Assembly (NCBI RefSeq): GCF_010728155.1
Contig: NZ_AP022605.1
Coordinates: 1,984,001-2,048,000 of the forward strand
DNA from: Mycolicibacterium doricum
GTDB taxonomy: Bacteria; Actinomycetota; Actinomycetes; Mycobacteriales; Mycobacteriaceae
DNA: 64,000 nt
Reading direction: 5' to 3'
Numbering within the stretch: position 1 is the stretch's first letter; each line of letters begins with the position of its first letter. Both the position numbers and the translations under genes were made by a program. Below the pieces are notes generated by a model. That model saw only the letters and a program-made list of their open reading frames with translations, had not been told where the DNA came from and ran no database searches. Below are positions 26,906-34,724 of this stretch, one piece after another.

Positions 26906-26941
26906 GCAGTCGGTGGGATTCTCGCAGTCGGTGGGATTCTC
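26906..26941. repeat. Perfect 18-bp tandem duplication in the RsbU-like pseudogene
   Basis: GCAGTCGGTGGGATTCTC occurs twice back to back (26906-26923 and 26924-26941), giving a repeated ENPTDC on the minus strand. Being 18 bp it does not shift the frame. Confidence 0.95.
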
Positions 26942-27337
26942 GTAGTGCAGTGCGGCCGTGCGCAGGGTGTAGCGCACCAGCCCAACGGGCGCCGTCGAGC
27001 GCGAACACGTCGTAGAAATCGCCGCCGACCCGGGCCGCCGCGGCGGGGTGATAGTGCGCGGCGATCGACAGGCCGGGCACATCCGGTAGGGACGGCGGAA
27101 GCAGGGAGCGTTGCAGGGCCCCGGCAGAGTCGGCCGCGGAAGGTTGGGAGCCGTAGGCCCAACTGGTCCATGGCCAGGGCGGCCAGGTCGGTGAGGGCGA
27201 CCAGTTCACGTTCCGTGCGGGCCGCTGACGAAAAAGTTGTTCTCACTGCGCGGGTTTCGCGCGGTGCCGGGGATGACGAGGTGTGGCCGGTCACCGAGGA
27301 TAGTCGTCGACGAGAACCCGGCGCGCCGGTCGACCTC

Positions 27338-27369
27338 GTTCATGTCCTCCAAGGTTCATGTCCTCCAAG
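27338..27369. repeat. Perfect 16-bp tandem duplication that breaks the RsbU-like gene
   Basis: GTTCATGTCCTCCAAG occurs twice back to back (27338-27353 and 27354-27369). Because 16 is not a multiple of three it shifts the GAF frame on the minus strand; deleting one copy restores it for about 45 codons. Confidence 0.95.
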
Positions 27370-27682
27370 CCATACACCGCCTTGAACCGGATGCGGTCGC
27401 GGTCGATGATGGACACCGTCGCCATCGGGGCGGAGAACGTGCGTGCGGCCACCCCGACGATCCGGTCGAACCCGTCGTCGTCGTCCGGCCTGGGCGGAAA
27501 GCTGTCCCTGCCAACCGCACGAAGCCGCTCGGCCTCGGTCTCGTCGAAACCCTGGGCCGACGACTGGGTAAGGGTGACGGTTATTCCCGCCGCTGGTGGG
27601 CGTCCTCCGCTGTTCTGGAGACGCGAACGAGCACAGCGTACCGCGGGAGCCACCGCACGTCAGCGGTCCTTGCGTGACGGTC

Positions 27683-28021
27683 TCAGGTGGCCCGGGATCG
27701 CCGGCCACCGAGGACCGCTGCGCCCACCGCGATGAGTGCGCCGACGACCGCAACCGGGATGGCCCACGCCCGCCTGCTGGCCACCGCCGAGTCGCAGAGG
27801 GCGACGTAGTCGGTGTGCGGAACGATCTCGTTCAGCACCGGGACGTTCGCGACGCCTTGGTTGTTGGCCGCTTCCGCGGCGGAGGAATCCGACACCAGGG
27901 CGTTGCCGCATCCCACGCTCTCGCCGTCGTCGCCGGACACCGACACCGGAACGAGCAATCCGGCGATCCCGACCACAAGAATGATCGCGCCCACCACCAT
28001 GGCCAACCGTCGCGCCGTCAC
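27683..28021 (-). CDS. Conserved two-span membrane protein, unknown function
   Basis: 112 residues. An N-terminal span (LAMVVGAIILVVGIAGLLVP), an exported loop of about 60 residues with two Cys (VGCGNALV and VALCDSAV) that could form a disulfide, and a C-terminal span (AWAIPVAVVGALIAVGAAVL) before a basic tail (GGRRSRAT). This layout is common in a family of small mycobacterial membrane proteins without known function. GTG at 28021 is supported by GAGGGGAG six bases upstream; the longer frame runs antisense-overlapping into the HAD gene and is unlikely. Confidence 0.7.
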   Translation of the reverse strand: MTARRLAMVVGAIILVVGIAGLLVPVSVSGDDGESVGCGNALVSDSSAAEAANNQGVANVPVLNEIVPHTDYVALCDSAVASRRAWAIPVAVVGALIAVGAAVLGGRRSRAT

Positions 28022-28122
28022 AACACTCCCCTCGTCTGGGTCCGTCTGGACCAGGCCGAGGTCTACCCCTGCAGCGATTGCTCCAAACCGTGACCGAAAC
28101 CCTGAGCCGGGACGTATCCAGG

Positions 28123-28860
28123 TCAGGCTCGGCGCCGGATTCTGGCGATCTGCAGAATCGGCCAGTCGCGGGCGGCCGCCGTCGCCGCCAACCGGGAGCG
28201 GGGATTGACCGGTCGAGGGTGTCCCACAAGCTCCATCAGTGCGACGTCCTCGTCGCCGTCGGCGTAGAACCAACTGGTGGTCAGGGGGATGTCGTTGGCC
28301 CCGCAGAACTGTTCGACCGCCACGGCCTTCTGCGGTCCCCAGATCACCGGGCGCACGATGTCGCCGGTCAACCGGCCCGCGCCGTCGACCGAAAATTGGT
28401 TGCACAGGACGTGCTCGATGCCGAGGAAACGGGCCACCGGTTCGGCGTGGATGGTCAGCGCCGACGAGCTCAGCACCACGGTGTGGCCCCGGCGCTGGTG
28501 CGCCTCGACGATCTGGCGCATGTGGGGAAAGATGCGCGCGGCGACCCGTTCGACGAACAATCGCTCGCCGAGCTCGTCGAGTTCGGCCAGCGACTCCCCA
28601 CGCAGGTATCCGGCGGCGCGCCGGACCAGTCGCTCGAACTGCATGCGGCCGAGCCGGTATCGCACCGACGCCTCAAGGACGCCGAGCACCTCGCCCAGAC
28701 TCGCCTGGCGGCGCCTGATCCGGTCGCCGGCGTGCGCGGTTGCGGTGAACCCGTCGACCAGGGTGCCGTCGAGGTCGAAAAAGGCGCCGACACGCGGACC
28801 ACCCGGGCCCGCGGCGATCTCGTCGACCGACTCGGCGAGCATGCGGGACAGGGGCACCAT
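28123..28860 (-). CDS. HAD-IB family hydrolase (SerB-like phosphatase)
   Basis: 245-residue haloacid dehalogenase superfamily phosphatase, subfamily IB. Motif I FFDLDGTLVDG (nucleophile and acid Asp, about 28-32), motif II VVLSSSALT (about 130), motif III Lys in GPQKAVAVEQF and motif IV YADGDEDVALMELVG (about 203-217) are complete. In mycobacteria related proteins resemble the N-terminal phosphatase part of PlsC-type bifunctional enzymes and phosphoserine phosphatases. Substrate unknown; cytoplasmic. Transcribed alone. Confidence 0.87.
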   Translation of the reverse strand: MVPLSRMLAESVDEIAAGPGGPRVGAFFDLDGTLVDGFTATAHAGDRIRRRQASLGEVLGVLEASVRYRLGRMQFERLVRRAAGYLRGESLAELDELGERLFVERVAARIFPHMRQIVEAHQRRGHTVVLSSSALTIHAEPVARFLGIEHVLCNQFSVDGAGRLTGDIVRPVIWGPQKAVAVEQFCGANDIPLTTSWFYADGDEDVALMELVGHPRPVNPRSRLAATAAARDWPILQIARIRRRA

Positions 28861-29150
28861 CCCATCATCGCCTCCGTTGCGGCCTCTCCGGGTGCGGGGC
28901 GCACAGCGGAGACCGTGTGGTGCGCGTCGTTAGCCGCCGAACAGCAGGTCCCCGTCCCGCGACAGGGCGTCATTCTTACTGAAACAAAACACGTTTCAAT
29001 CGCCGACCGCCGAGGACAACCAGGAGAACCCCGCAGCTGCTGGTAGACCGCTGTGCGGATAGACAGAGGCGACGGCGGCGCGGTCTGAGCGGACCGCCGG
29101 CACGGCCGCGCCTCCCCCCATGGCGCCGCCGTGCGGGTTAGCCTGCCGCC
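28861..29150. other. Intergenic region with one operator-like dyad
   Basis: No gene is supported in these 290 bp. The only structure seen is TGAAAC-N7-GTTTCA at 28980-28998, a TetR-like half-site pair in an unusually AT-rich patch about 150 bp before the frameshifted secreted-protein gene. Confidence 0.5.
28980..28998. promoter_or_regulatory. Operator-like inverted repeat TGAAAC-N7-GTTTCA
   Basis: Six-base arms TGAAAC (28980-28985) and GTTTCA (28993-28998) are perfect inverted repeats around AAAACAC. Similar arms occur in operators of mycobacterial TetR-type repressors, but no regulator gene is adjacent. Confidence 0.35.
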
Positions 29151-29580
29151 ATGACGGTTTCCCCGCGGCCCCGTCGGACCGTCCTCCACCGTATGCTGAT
29201 CGGGTCCGTCACTGCGGCCGGTGCCCTCGCGATCGCACCGCTAGCTGGCGCGCAACCTTCCGAGCCCGCTACCGACCACAACGGATACGTCGGAACCGCC
29301 GCGTACTGGTTCTGCGGCGGCAGTCGCGTTCGGCCGCACGGCCGAGGCGCTGGTCGCCATCTGCAAGGCCCCTGACGGTCAGCTGCAGTACCGCGGGGTG
29401 CGGTTGAGCGATGAATCGGCGCTGATGCTGACCGCCACGGCCGACGAATCAGGCGGCTTCACGGCGGAGAACGGCGGTGTCGTCTACGACGTCTCATCGG
29501 CCGAACTCGTTGTCACCGACGGAGACACCACGCTGCACCGCCAGTCGATGCTGCAGTACTACGCGCCCGCAGCCTACTAG
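29151..29580 (+). pseudogene. Frameshifted small secreted protein gene
   Basis: The first part gives a signal peptide (MLIGSVTAAGALAIAPLAGA) and about 20 mature residues, then the frame ends at 29375. The continuation lies in the next frame: GSAAAVAFGRTAEALVAICK, APDGQLQYRGVRLSDESALM ... ending MLQYYAPAAY at 29580. Together they match a mycobacterial exported family with the AVAFGRT and YRGVRLSDG signatures. A single indel at about 29295-29325 separates the halves. It is either a recent pseudogene or a sequencing error. The 3' end touches the convergent fdxA stop. Confidence 0.72.
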
Positions 29581-29921
29581 CTTTCGCGACCGGCGAGCCC
29601 GGTGACCAGCGGTGTGTCGACCCCGATCCGGCCGACCACCCCTGCCCCTCCCGGCGCGCCCAGCGGCGCGTCGCGGCCCGGCAGCACCTCGGTGAAGAAG
29701 GCGGCGTTGTCGGCGAGGTGGCGCTGTTGGTCCTCGGGCAGATCGGTCTCGTAGAAGATCGCGTCCATCTTGCAGATCACCCGGCATGCACCGCAGTCCA
29801 CGCACTCCTCCGGGTTGATGTACATCGCCCGGTCCCCTTCGTAGATGCAATCAGCGGGGCATTCGGGCACGCAGGACTTGTCGACGACATCCACACAGGC
29901 ACTACCGATCACGTACGTCAT
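29577..29921 (-). CDS. fdxA: Seven-iron ferredoxin FdxA
   Basis: 114-residue ferredoxin close to M. tuberculosis FdxA (Rv2007c). Eight Cys at 9, 17, 21, 25, 40, 43, 46 and 50 (ACVDVVDKSCVPECPADCIY, ECVDCGACRVICKMDA) suit a [3Fe-4S]/[4Fe-4S] pair, with Lys replacing the usual Pro after the last Cys. The C-terminal part (DNAAFFTEVLPGRDAPLG, IGVDTPLV) is FdxA-specific. Electron carrier in the cytoplasm. In M. tuberculosis fdxA belongs to the DosR dormancy regulon; here a DosR-like box and a TAACGT -10 stand immediately upstream, and ATG 29921 would be leaderless. Confidence 0.9.
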   Translation of the reverse strand: MTYVIGSACVDVVDKSCVPECPADCIYEGDRAMYINPEECVDCGACRVICKMDAIFYETDLPEDQQRHLADNAAFFTEVLPGRDAPLGAPGGAGVVGRIGVDTPLVTGLAGRES

Positions 29922-29957
29922 AGGTCTCACGTTAGGAACATCTCTCCCGCACCGCTG

Positions 29958-29971
29958 GGGCCGAAGGTCCC
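29958..29971 (-). promoter_or_regulatory. DosR-like box upstream of fdxA
   Basis: GGGCCGAAGGTCCC matches 11 of 14 positions of the DosR core GGGACTWWAGTCCC. Its centre lies about 43 bp upstream of the ATG; TAACGT (29929-29934, minus strand) seven bases before the ATG is a good -10. Confidence 0.55.
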
Positions 29972-29990
29972 TAGATCTTGCGGCGTACGG

Positions 29991-30470
29991 TCACTCCAGC
30001 ACCGGTGCCGACGCGGAAGCGACCGGCGCAGGCCCTGGTGCAGGCGGCGGCGGCGCGGACGGTGGTTGCGGTCCGGCGGCCATCCCCGGCGGCGGAGTCG
30101 CCGCGGGGTCGAGCGGACGCTGCGTCAGCAGGAAGATTGCATCGCTTCCGCTGACCTCCTGGGTCTGCACCGCATGCCACAGGTCACGCAAGTAGGACAG
30201 ACCGCGGCTACCCGTGGGCGCCGCCGGCATGGTCGTCGTTCCGGGCGGCGGGTTGTCCGGGCTGTACAGATGAGGGACCCCCGCTTCGGCGGGTGCGGCC
30301 GGCGGCGCAACCTGGCCCGCTACCGCGACCGGCGCCGGCTCGAGCAGCGGGCCGGGCACCGGCGCGGGCACCGGCTCCGCACCTGCAGTAGGCGCCGTCA
30401 GGAACATCCCGAGACCGATGCCCATCCCAAGTGCCGCATAGGCGGCGGTGCGCCGAATATCGATCGCCAC
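29991..30470 (-). CDS. Secreted Pro/Ala-rich protein, unknown function
   Basis: 159 residues with a signal peptide (TAAYAALGMGIGLGMFLTAP, cleavage near TAGA-E at about 32). The mature chain is Pro/Ala/Val rich at both ends around a short conserved-looking core (GVPHLYSPDNPPPGTT, GSRGLSYLRDLWHAVQTQEV, SGSDAIFLLTQRPL). No Cys and no catalytic motif. Likely an exported wall-associated protein; I do not recognise the family. It lies 69 bp upstream of fdxA on the same strand, but the DosR-like promoter between them suggests separate control. Confidence 0.65.
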   Translation of the reverse strand: MAIDIRRTAAYAALGMGIGLGMFLTAPTAGAEPVPAPVPGPLLEPAPVAVAGQVAPPAAPAEAGVPHLYSPDNPPPGTTTMPAAPTGSRGLSYLRDLWHAVQTQEVSGSDAIFLLTQRPLDPAATPPPGMAAGPQPPSAPPPPAPGPAPVASASAPVLE

Positions 30471-31112
30471 TGCGGTCTCCCTCCACGTCCATGAGCCGGC
30501 TATAGGGATAGTTCTCCGTCCCCGCCCGCTTTGTTACAGAAGTGGCCAACGTTTCTGCGCGTCGATCCGTAACGAACAGCCCATCGGCGCCCGGGGGTTC
30601 GACGACGGCGCGCTCGGCGAACAGATCGAACGCGGCCAGTCCGTCACGCTCAATCAGGACGCCACATCGCACCACCTCCGCAAGTCCTGTCCCGGGCGGT
30701 GCCGCGTGCGGTCGAGCGGCTGCACGCCGAACCCGGCGCCCGCGCACAGAGCATCGCCCGCACGGCGTTGGAGCAGGGATTGGTTCGCAGTGCCGGGAGG
30801 CGCCCGCACGTTGGAGATGCCAGGACGAAACGAAACCAACGGAGATCCTCTGCTCGGCAGGTCTTGAATCGCCGTGTCTCCCTGTCGTGGCGGACCACTC
30901 CACCGTCGCGCAGGCACGTAAGCACAACAAATACCTCCGAAGTGATGGCGCCGGCGCCGCGCGCAGGCGACACTGAGACCCGTGACCGTCACATTCACCG
31001 CCGGGACATTCGGTGACGTGTGCGCACCTGGCTGCAGCGCCGCAGGGTCAGCCAACTCGATCTCGCGGTCAGCGAAGTCGGGACACCTAGTCGACGAGAA
31101 CAGAGGTGGCCC
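30471..31112. other. Gene-poor region, 640 bp
   Basis: No reading frame here has convincing codon pattern plus start and known domain. A minus-strand stretch at about 30540-30670 reads VLIERDGLAAFDLFAERAVV, which looks protein-like but has no start or recognisable family and may be a remnant. The last bases carry the LpqH-like gene's ribosome site. Confidence 0.4.
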
Positions 31113-31532
31113 GTGAACAACCGAATCGTCATGGTGCTGAGTGCGGCTTCTGCCGTCGCACTCTGTGCATGCGGCGGATCGGAGCCCGCACTGGGCACCC
31201 GCACCGCGCAGGTCTCCCTCAACGGGACGGCGACCGCCAGGATCCCGGTGGAGTGCAGTCAGACCGGTTGGACATGGTTCATCTCCGACTTTGGCGAACA
31301 GACGCGCGGTTTCTCCGCCTCCGTCTCCACCGGCGAGAACATCACGGCGCACTCCGTCGAGATCCGGGACCTCGAGGGGTTCACGGGCGCCTACTGGGAG
31401 GGCACGGTCGGTGACGGAAAGGCCACCATCGACAACTCCAGGATCACGATCGCCGGCACCGCCAAGGGGTCGTTCGCCGCCAACCCCAGCACGGCCGCCG
31501 AAGCGAACTACGAGATCACCACGACGTGCTAA
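31113..31532 (+). CDS. LpqH (19-kDa antigen) family lipoprotein
   Basis: 139-residue lipoprotein. Signal peptide VNNRIVMVLSAASAVALCAC with lipobox LCAC (Cys about 20), a short linker, then the Myco_19_kDa fold: TAQVSLNGTATARIPVECSQ, SVEIRDLEGFTGAYWEG, and ITIAGTAKGSFAANPST, ending EANYEITTTC. The Cys in VECSQ and the terminal Cys correspond to the conserved disulfide. Surface-exposed in mycobacteria; relatives are TLR2 ligands. GTG at 31113 has GAGGTGG six bases upstream; the frame opening at 31020 would place the signal peptide internally. Confidence 0.85.
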   Translation: MNNRIVMVLSAASAVALCACGGSEPALGTRTAQVSLNGTATARIPVECSQTGWTWFISDFGEQTRGFSASVSTGENITAHSVEIRDLEGFTGAYWEGTVGDGKATIDNSRITIAGTAKGSFAANPSTAAEANYEITTTC

Positions 31533-31607
31533 CGGGTCAGGGCACTTGGTCTTCTGACCGATGCGCCTGCCGTCCTCGGTGGCATGACACTCCAAAACCT
31601 CAACGCG

Positions 31608-32357
31608 CTACGACTGGACGATGACCGGGTCCCCCATGCCGACGGTGTTGAAGTACCAGTCGGCGTTGTCAGGGCTGAGGTTGATGCAGCCGTGGCTGAC
31701 GTTGGCGTAGCCCTGCGAGCCGGTAGACCATGGAGCGCCGTGGACGTAGACGCCACCCCAGGTGATGCGGACCGCGTCGTAGACGGTGAGTTTGTAGCCC
31801 TCGGGGTCGTCGAGGGGAATCCCGATCGTCCGCGAATCCATCACGACGACGGACTCCTTGCCCAGGACGCGGAACGTACCGACCGGTGTCGGGAACTTCG
31901 GCTTGCCCATGGATGCGGGCATCTCGCGAACCACCTGGTCGTCGATGCTGACCGTGAAGGTGTACGCATCGATGTCGGCGACGCCCACGACTGACGCGCC
32001 GGTCCGGAACTCGGTCGCAAAGTCACCCGCGCTGACCGAGATGGGCGAATGCGCGGGCCAGAAGCTGGTCGGGGTCCACTGCATCACCGAGTCGCTGAGC
32101 CAGCTGAATTCACCGCCGGGCGTCTTAGGCGAGGTGATCCGCAACGACTGCTGGGCCGCGAGCCGGTTGTCGACCGGTGCGGCGAATCGCACAGTGAGCG
32201 GCATGGCCACCCCGACGACGTCGCCCACTCCCGGTTCGATCGTCGTGACGGCCGGCGGCGTACTGATCGCTGCGGACCCCGACGCAACAGAACCGCTCAT
32301 CGCGATGGCCACCGTTCCGGCGACGACCAGCATAGATCGCGTGAATATACGCAACAT
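31608..32357 (-). CDS. ldtA: L,D-transpeptidase, LdtMt1-like
   Basis: 249-residue exported enzyme with the same layout and length as M. tuberculosis LdtMt1 (Rv0116c). Signal peptide (MLRIFTRSMLVVAGTVAIAM), one Ig-like domain (about 40-120, containing SLRITSPKTPGGEFSWLSDS), then the YkuD catalytic domain with MGKPKFPTPVGTFRV, VVMDSRTIGIPLDDPEGY and the active site VHGAPWSTGSQGYANVSHGC-INLSP (Cys nucleophile after SHG). It forms 3-3 peptidoglycan cross-links and is a carbapenem target. Start at 32357 rather than 32450 gives the signal peptide directly. Confidence 0.9.
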   Translation of the reverse strand: MLRIFTRSMLVVAGTVAIAMSGSVASGSAAISTPPAVTTIEPGVGDVVGVAMPLTVRFAAPVDNRLAAQQSLRITSPKTPGGEFSWLSDSVMQWTPTSFWPAHSPISVSAGDFATEFRTGASVVGVADIDAYTFTVSIDDQVVREMPASMGKPKFPTPVGTFRVLGKESVVVMDSRTIGIPLDDPEGYKLTVYDAVRITWGGVYVHGAPWSTGSQGYANVSHGCINLSPDNADWYFNTVGMGDPVIVQS

Positions 32358-32602
32358 ACGGCCAGTGTAGGGGGCCCGGCGGGTTGGCCCTCCCGATCGC
32401 CGCTGCCCTCGCGCCTCGACGGCGCCTTCCCTGATATGGCTTGTCCCCACGTCGTGGTCATCGTCGGCGCACGCCCCGGCGTTTCACCCGCTATGCCGGG
32501 TTCTCGCCCTGACGGGTGCGGCCAACGCGCTGACCATGTAGCAGCCGCGGTACACCAGCCTCCCACGGATGCCACCACCGCACAGCGGGGCGGCCGGACG
32601 GC

Positions 32603-33538
32603 TCAGCCCGCGAGGATCTCCCGAAGCAACGCGGCCTCGATGTTCCCGCCCGACACCACCGCAACGGCCCAGCCCACCGGTGCCACACTGCGGTAGCCGG
32701 CAAGCGCCACCGCCCCGCTGGGCTCACTGACCAGATGAGCGCGAAGTGCCAGATCCCTGACCGCGGAACGGATCTGGTCCTCACTGACGGTGACGGTGTG
32801 GTCGAGCACCCGCTGCAGGTGCGCGAACGTCAGGTCCGACGGCTGTGAGCGCAGGCCGTCGGCGATGGTGCGGTTGCGATCTGCGATCGACCAGTCCACC
32901 CGGTGCCCGCGCCGCAAACCCTCGGCCGTGTCCCCCGCCAGCTCCGGCTCCACGCCGTACACCGTCGCGTTCGGGCACAATGCCTTGACGGCGGTGCCGA
33001 CGCCGGAGGCCAGACCGCCGCCGCTGACCGGGATGAAAACATGCTCGACGTCGGGCAGATCCTCGGCGATCTCGAGACCTGCGGTCCCCTGGCCGGCGAT
33101 GATGTCGGGGTGGTCGAACGGCGGGACGAGCACCGCGCCGGTGCGCTCGACAACTTCGGCGGCCACCGCTTCGCGCTGACCGGCGGCGCACAGCACCACA
33201 TCGGCTCCGTACGCACGGGTCGCGTCGACCTTAAGTCCCGGTGTCTCCTCGGGCATCACGATGTGCGCCGAAACTCCGTGCTGGGCAGCGGCATACGCTA
33301 CGGCTTGGGCGTGGTTGCCGCTCGAGTACGCCACCACGCCGCGGGTTCGCACCTGCGAATCCAGTTGCGCGATCGCGTTGAACGCGCCGCGCACCTTGAA
33401 CGCCCCGATGGCTTGCAGGTTTTCGGGCTTGAGCCACAGCTTTCCGGCCCATGCCGCGGGGATCAGCGGGGTCCGCAGCACGTCGTCGCGGGTGCGCGCC
33501 GCCGCGGCGCGAATGTCGTCGATGGTGACCAGTTGCAC
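32603..33538 (-). CDS. PLP-dependent threonine/serine dehydratase
   Basis: 311-residue fold-type II PLP enzyme without an ACT regulatory domain. The Schiff-base Lys is in NLQAIGAFKVRGAFNA (about 53), substrate loop SSGNHAQAVAYAA (about 78), phosphate loop VSGGGLASGVGTA (about 179) and late LVSEPSGAVALAGY. It would deaminate threonine or serine to 2-oxobutanoate or pyruvate, or racemise serine; the sequence alone does not decide. GTG at 33538 is chosen because VQLVTIDDIRAAAAR is the typical first helix; the frame upstream is low-complexity. Confidence 0.87.
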   Translation of the reverse strand: MQLVTIDDIRAAAARTRDDVLRTPLIPAAWAGKLWLKPENLQAIGAFKVRGAFNAIAQLDSQVRTRGVVAYSSGNHAQAVAYAAAQHGVSAHIVMPEETPGLKVDATRAYGADVVLCAAGQREAVAAEVVERTGAVLVPPFDHPDIIAGQGTAGLEIAEDLPDVEHVFIPVSGGGLASGVGTAVKALCPNATVYGVEPELAGDTAEGLRRGHRVDWSIADRNRTIADGLRSQPSDLTFAHLQRVLDHTVTVSEDQIRSAVRDLALRAHLVSEPSGAVALAGYRSVAPVGWAVAVVSGGNIEAALLREILAG

Positions 33539-33691
33539 CCACCCAGTGTGCCGATCTCCACCGTCGTTCCCGCTCGCGGGGCGCCACGATGGGCGACGCC
33601 TGCGGGTTATGCTCGACCGGTCGCAGGTTCGTCGCGTGCCCGAGGTCGGGTTGCCGTCTGTGATGCGTGAAGACTGACAGGAGCGTCTGCG

Positions 33692-34159
33692 ATGACGCCC
33701 AAACACTCCGAGTCACCCGGCTTCGGCCGGTTGACCATATGTGAGAGATCACAGATCCCCGGCGCGGTCGACGGCGCCTGGTGGCCGCGCAGTGCGGATC
33801 TCGGCGGCGAACTTCCCGATCTCGTCGCGGTGTTCAGCCGGCTGATCGGACCGATCCGTCGGGTCGTATACGACCCCTCCTCGTGGACGTCGGCCCCCAG
33901 CCGCGTCATCCACCGCAACCACGCCGTGGCCGTCGACGCCTACCGACTGGTCGCCAACGACACGATCTACTTGGTCGGTTCACATTCCAGGGATGCGCTG
34001 CTCTACGTGATCGGTGCCCAGGTGCCACCGCCGGCGGCACGGTCGGTCCTCGACGCCGTCGACGGCGGCCGGGAGTCGATCGGCGTGGGCATGCTGCGCA
34101 GGCTGACGCATCGACAACCGGCCGCGGCCGGTGACCGTCAGGAAGACGCCGCCTTGTGA
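33692..34159 (+). CDS. DUF5994 family protein
   Basis: 155 residues of the actinobacterial DUF5994 family, recognised by DGAWWPRSADLGGELPDLVA, then IRRVVYDPSSWTSAPSRV and the YLVGSHSRDALLYVIGAQVP strand, with a final helix containing VGMLRRLTHR. No catalytic residues are evident and no function is known. The start has CAGGAG eight bases upstream. Soluble; probably cytoplasmic. It diverges from the dehydratase gene across 153 bp. Confidence 0.75.
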   Translation: MTPKHSESPGFGRLTICERSQIPGAVDGAWWPRSADLGGELPDLVAVFSRLIGPIRRVVYDPSSWTSAPSRVIHRNHAVAVDAYRLVANDTIYLVGSHSRDALLYVIGAQVPPPAARSVLDAVDGGRESIGVGMLRRLTHRQPAAAGDRQEDAAL

Positions 34160-34251
34160 ACGCGTTCACCGACACGACGTGGCCCAGGCTGTCGCCGCCG
34201 ATGCGAATCTGCGTCCGCGAAGCTGTCGGTGATCTCGCCGGGCGTTAGGGT

Positions 34252-34686
34252 GTGCCGGTGACCGGCGATGCGGCAGCGAAATTCTCGATGCCGGTCGTAC
34301 CGCGCTACGCCGAGATCGACCAGCAGGGCGTGGTGTTCAACGGTCACTACCTGACCTGGTTCGACGAGGCGTGCACCGCGTTCTTCGACCATATCGGGGT
34401 GGCGTATCCCGTGTTGATCGCCGCCGGCCTCGACTTCCAGGTGGTGCACAGCGAACTCGACTACGCCGCTTCGGTCCGCTGGCGTGACGACGTGCGGGTG
34501 GCGGTCGGGTGCGAGCGTGTCGGCTCGTCGAGTTTCACCCTCGGCTTCGCGGTGTCGCGCCACGATGCGGGCACCGGCCCGCACACCGCGGTGACGGGGC
34601 GCAACGTCTACGTGGTGGTGTCGACGTGCGACTGGGCCAAGAGGGCGATCCCCGACTGGCTGCGGAGCGCGCTGACCACGGGTTGA
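34252..34686 (+). CDS. Hotdog-fold acyl-CoA thioesterase (4HBT/YbgC-like)
   Basis: 144-residue hotdog protein. The catalytic motif PRYAEIDQQGVVFNGHYLTW (Asp at about 24, Gly-His near 32) is the 4-hydroxybenzoyl-CoA thioesterase signature, followed by the central helix FDEACTAFFDHIG and strands LDFQVVHSELDYAASVRW. It hydrolyses short or medium acyl-CoA thioesters; the in vivo substrate is unknown. Start is GTG at 34252 or the GTG two codons later. Convergent with the mycolic acid methyltransferase gene. Confidence 0.85.
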   Translation: MPVTGDAAAKFSMPVVPRYAEIDQQGVVFNGHYLTWFDEACTAFFDHIGVAYPVLIAAGLDFQVVHSELDYAASVRWRDDVRVAVGCERVGSSSFTLGFAVSRHDAGTGPHTAVTGRNVYVVVSTCDWAKRAIPDWLRSALTTG

Positions 34687-34724
34687 TCGCTGCCCGGTCG
34701 GTCGCACGGCGCGATACCGTCTGC

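Larger units (their letters stand above)
26450..27653 (-). pseudogene. Broken GAF-SpoIIE (RsbU-like) phosphatase gene
   Basis: Pieces of one gene in several frames: GAF start (FDRIVGVAARTFSAPMATVS ... KAVYGLEDMN), GAF end (ERELVALTDLAALAMDQLGL), PP2C start (SAGALQRSLLPPSLPDVPGL, ARVGGDFYDVFAL), middle (GLVRYTLRTAALHYENPTDC) and end (IRFATGGHLPALLLDP, LLYTDGIVEARP, DDDIALLAL). A perfect 16-bp duplication (27338-27369) causes the first frameshift: removing it lets the GAF frame continue as EVDRRAGFSSTILGDRPHL. Further shifts, loss of part of GAF and an in-frame TGA before VLFGTV follow. An 18-bp duplication (26906-26941) adds ENPTDC. Confidence 0.87.

Noticed and set aside
30448..31016. Overlapping plus-strand ORFs in the gene-poor region
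   Set aside because: Arg/Pro-rich translations typical of high-G+C shadows; no domain, ribosome site or conserved motif seen.
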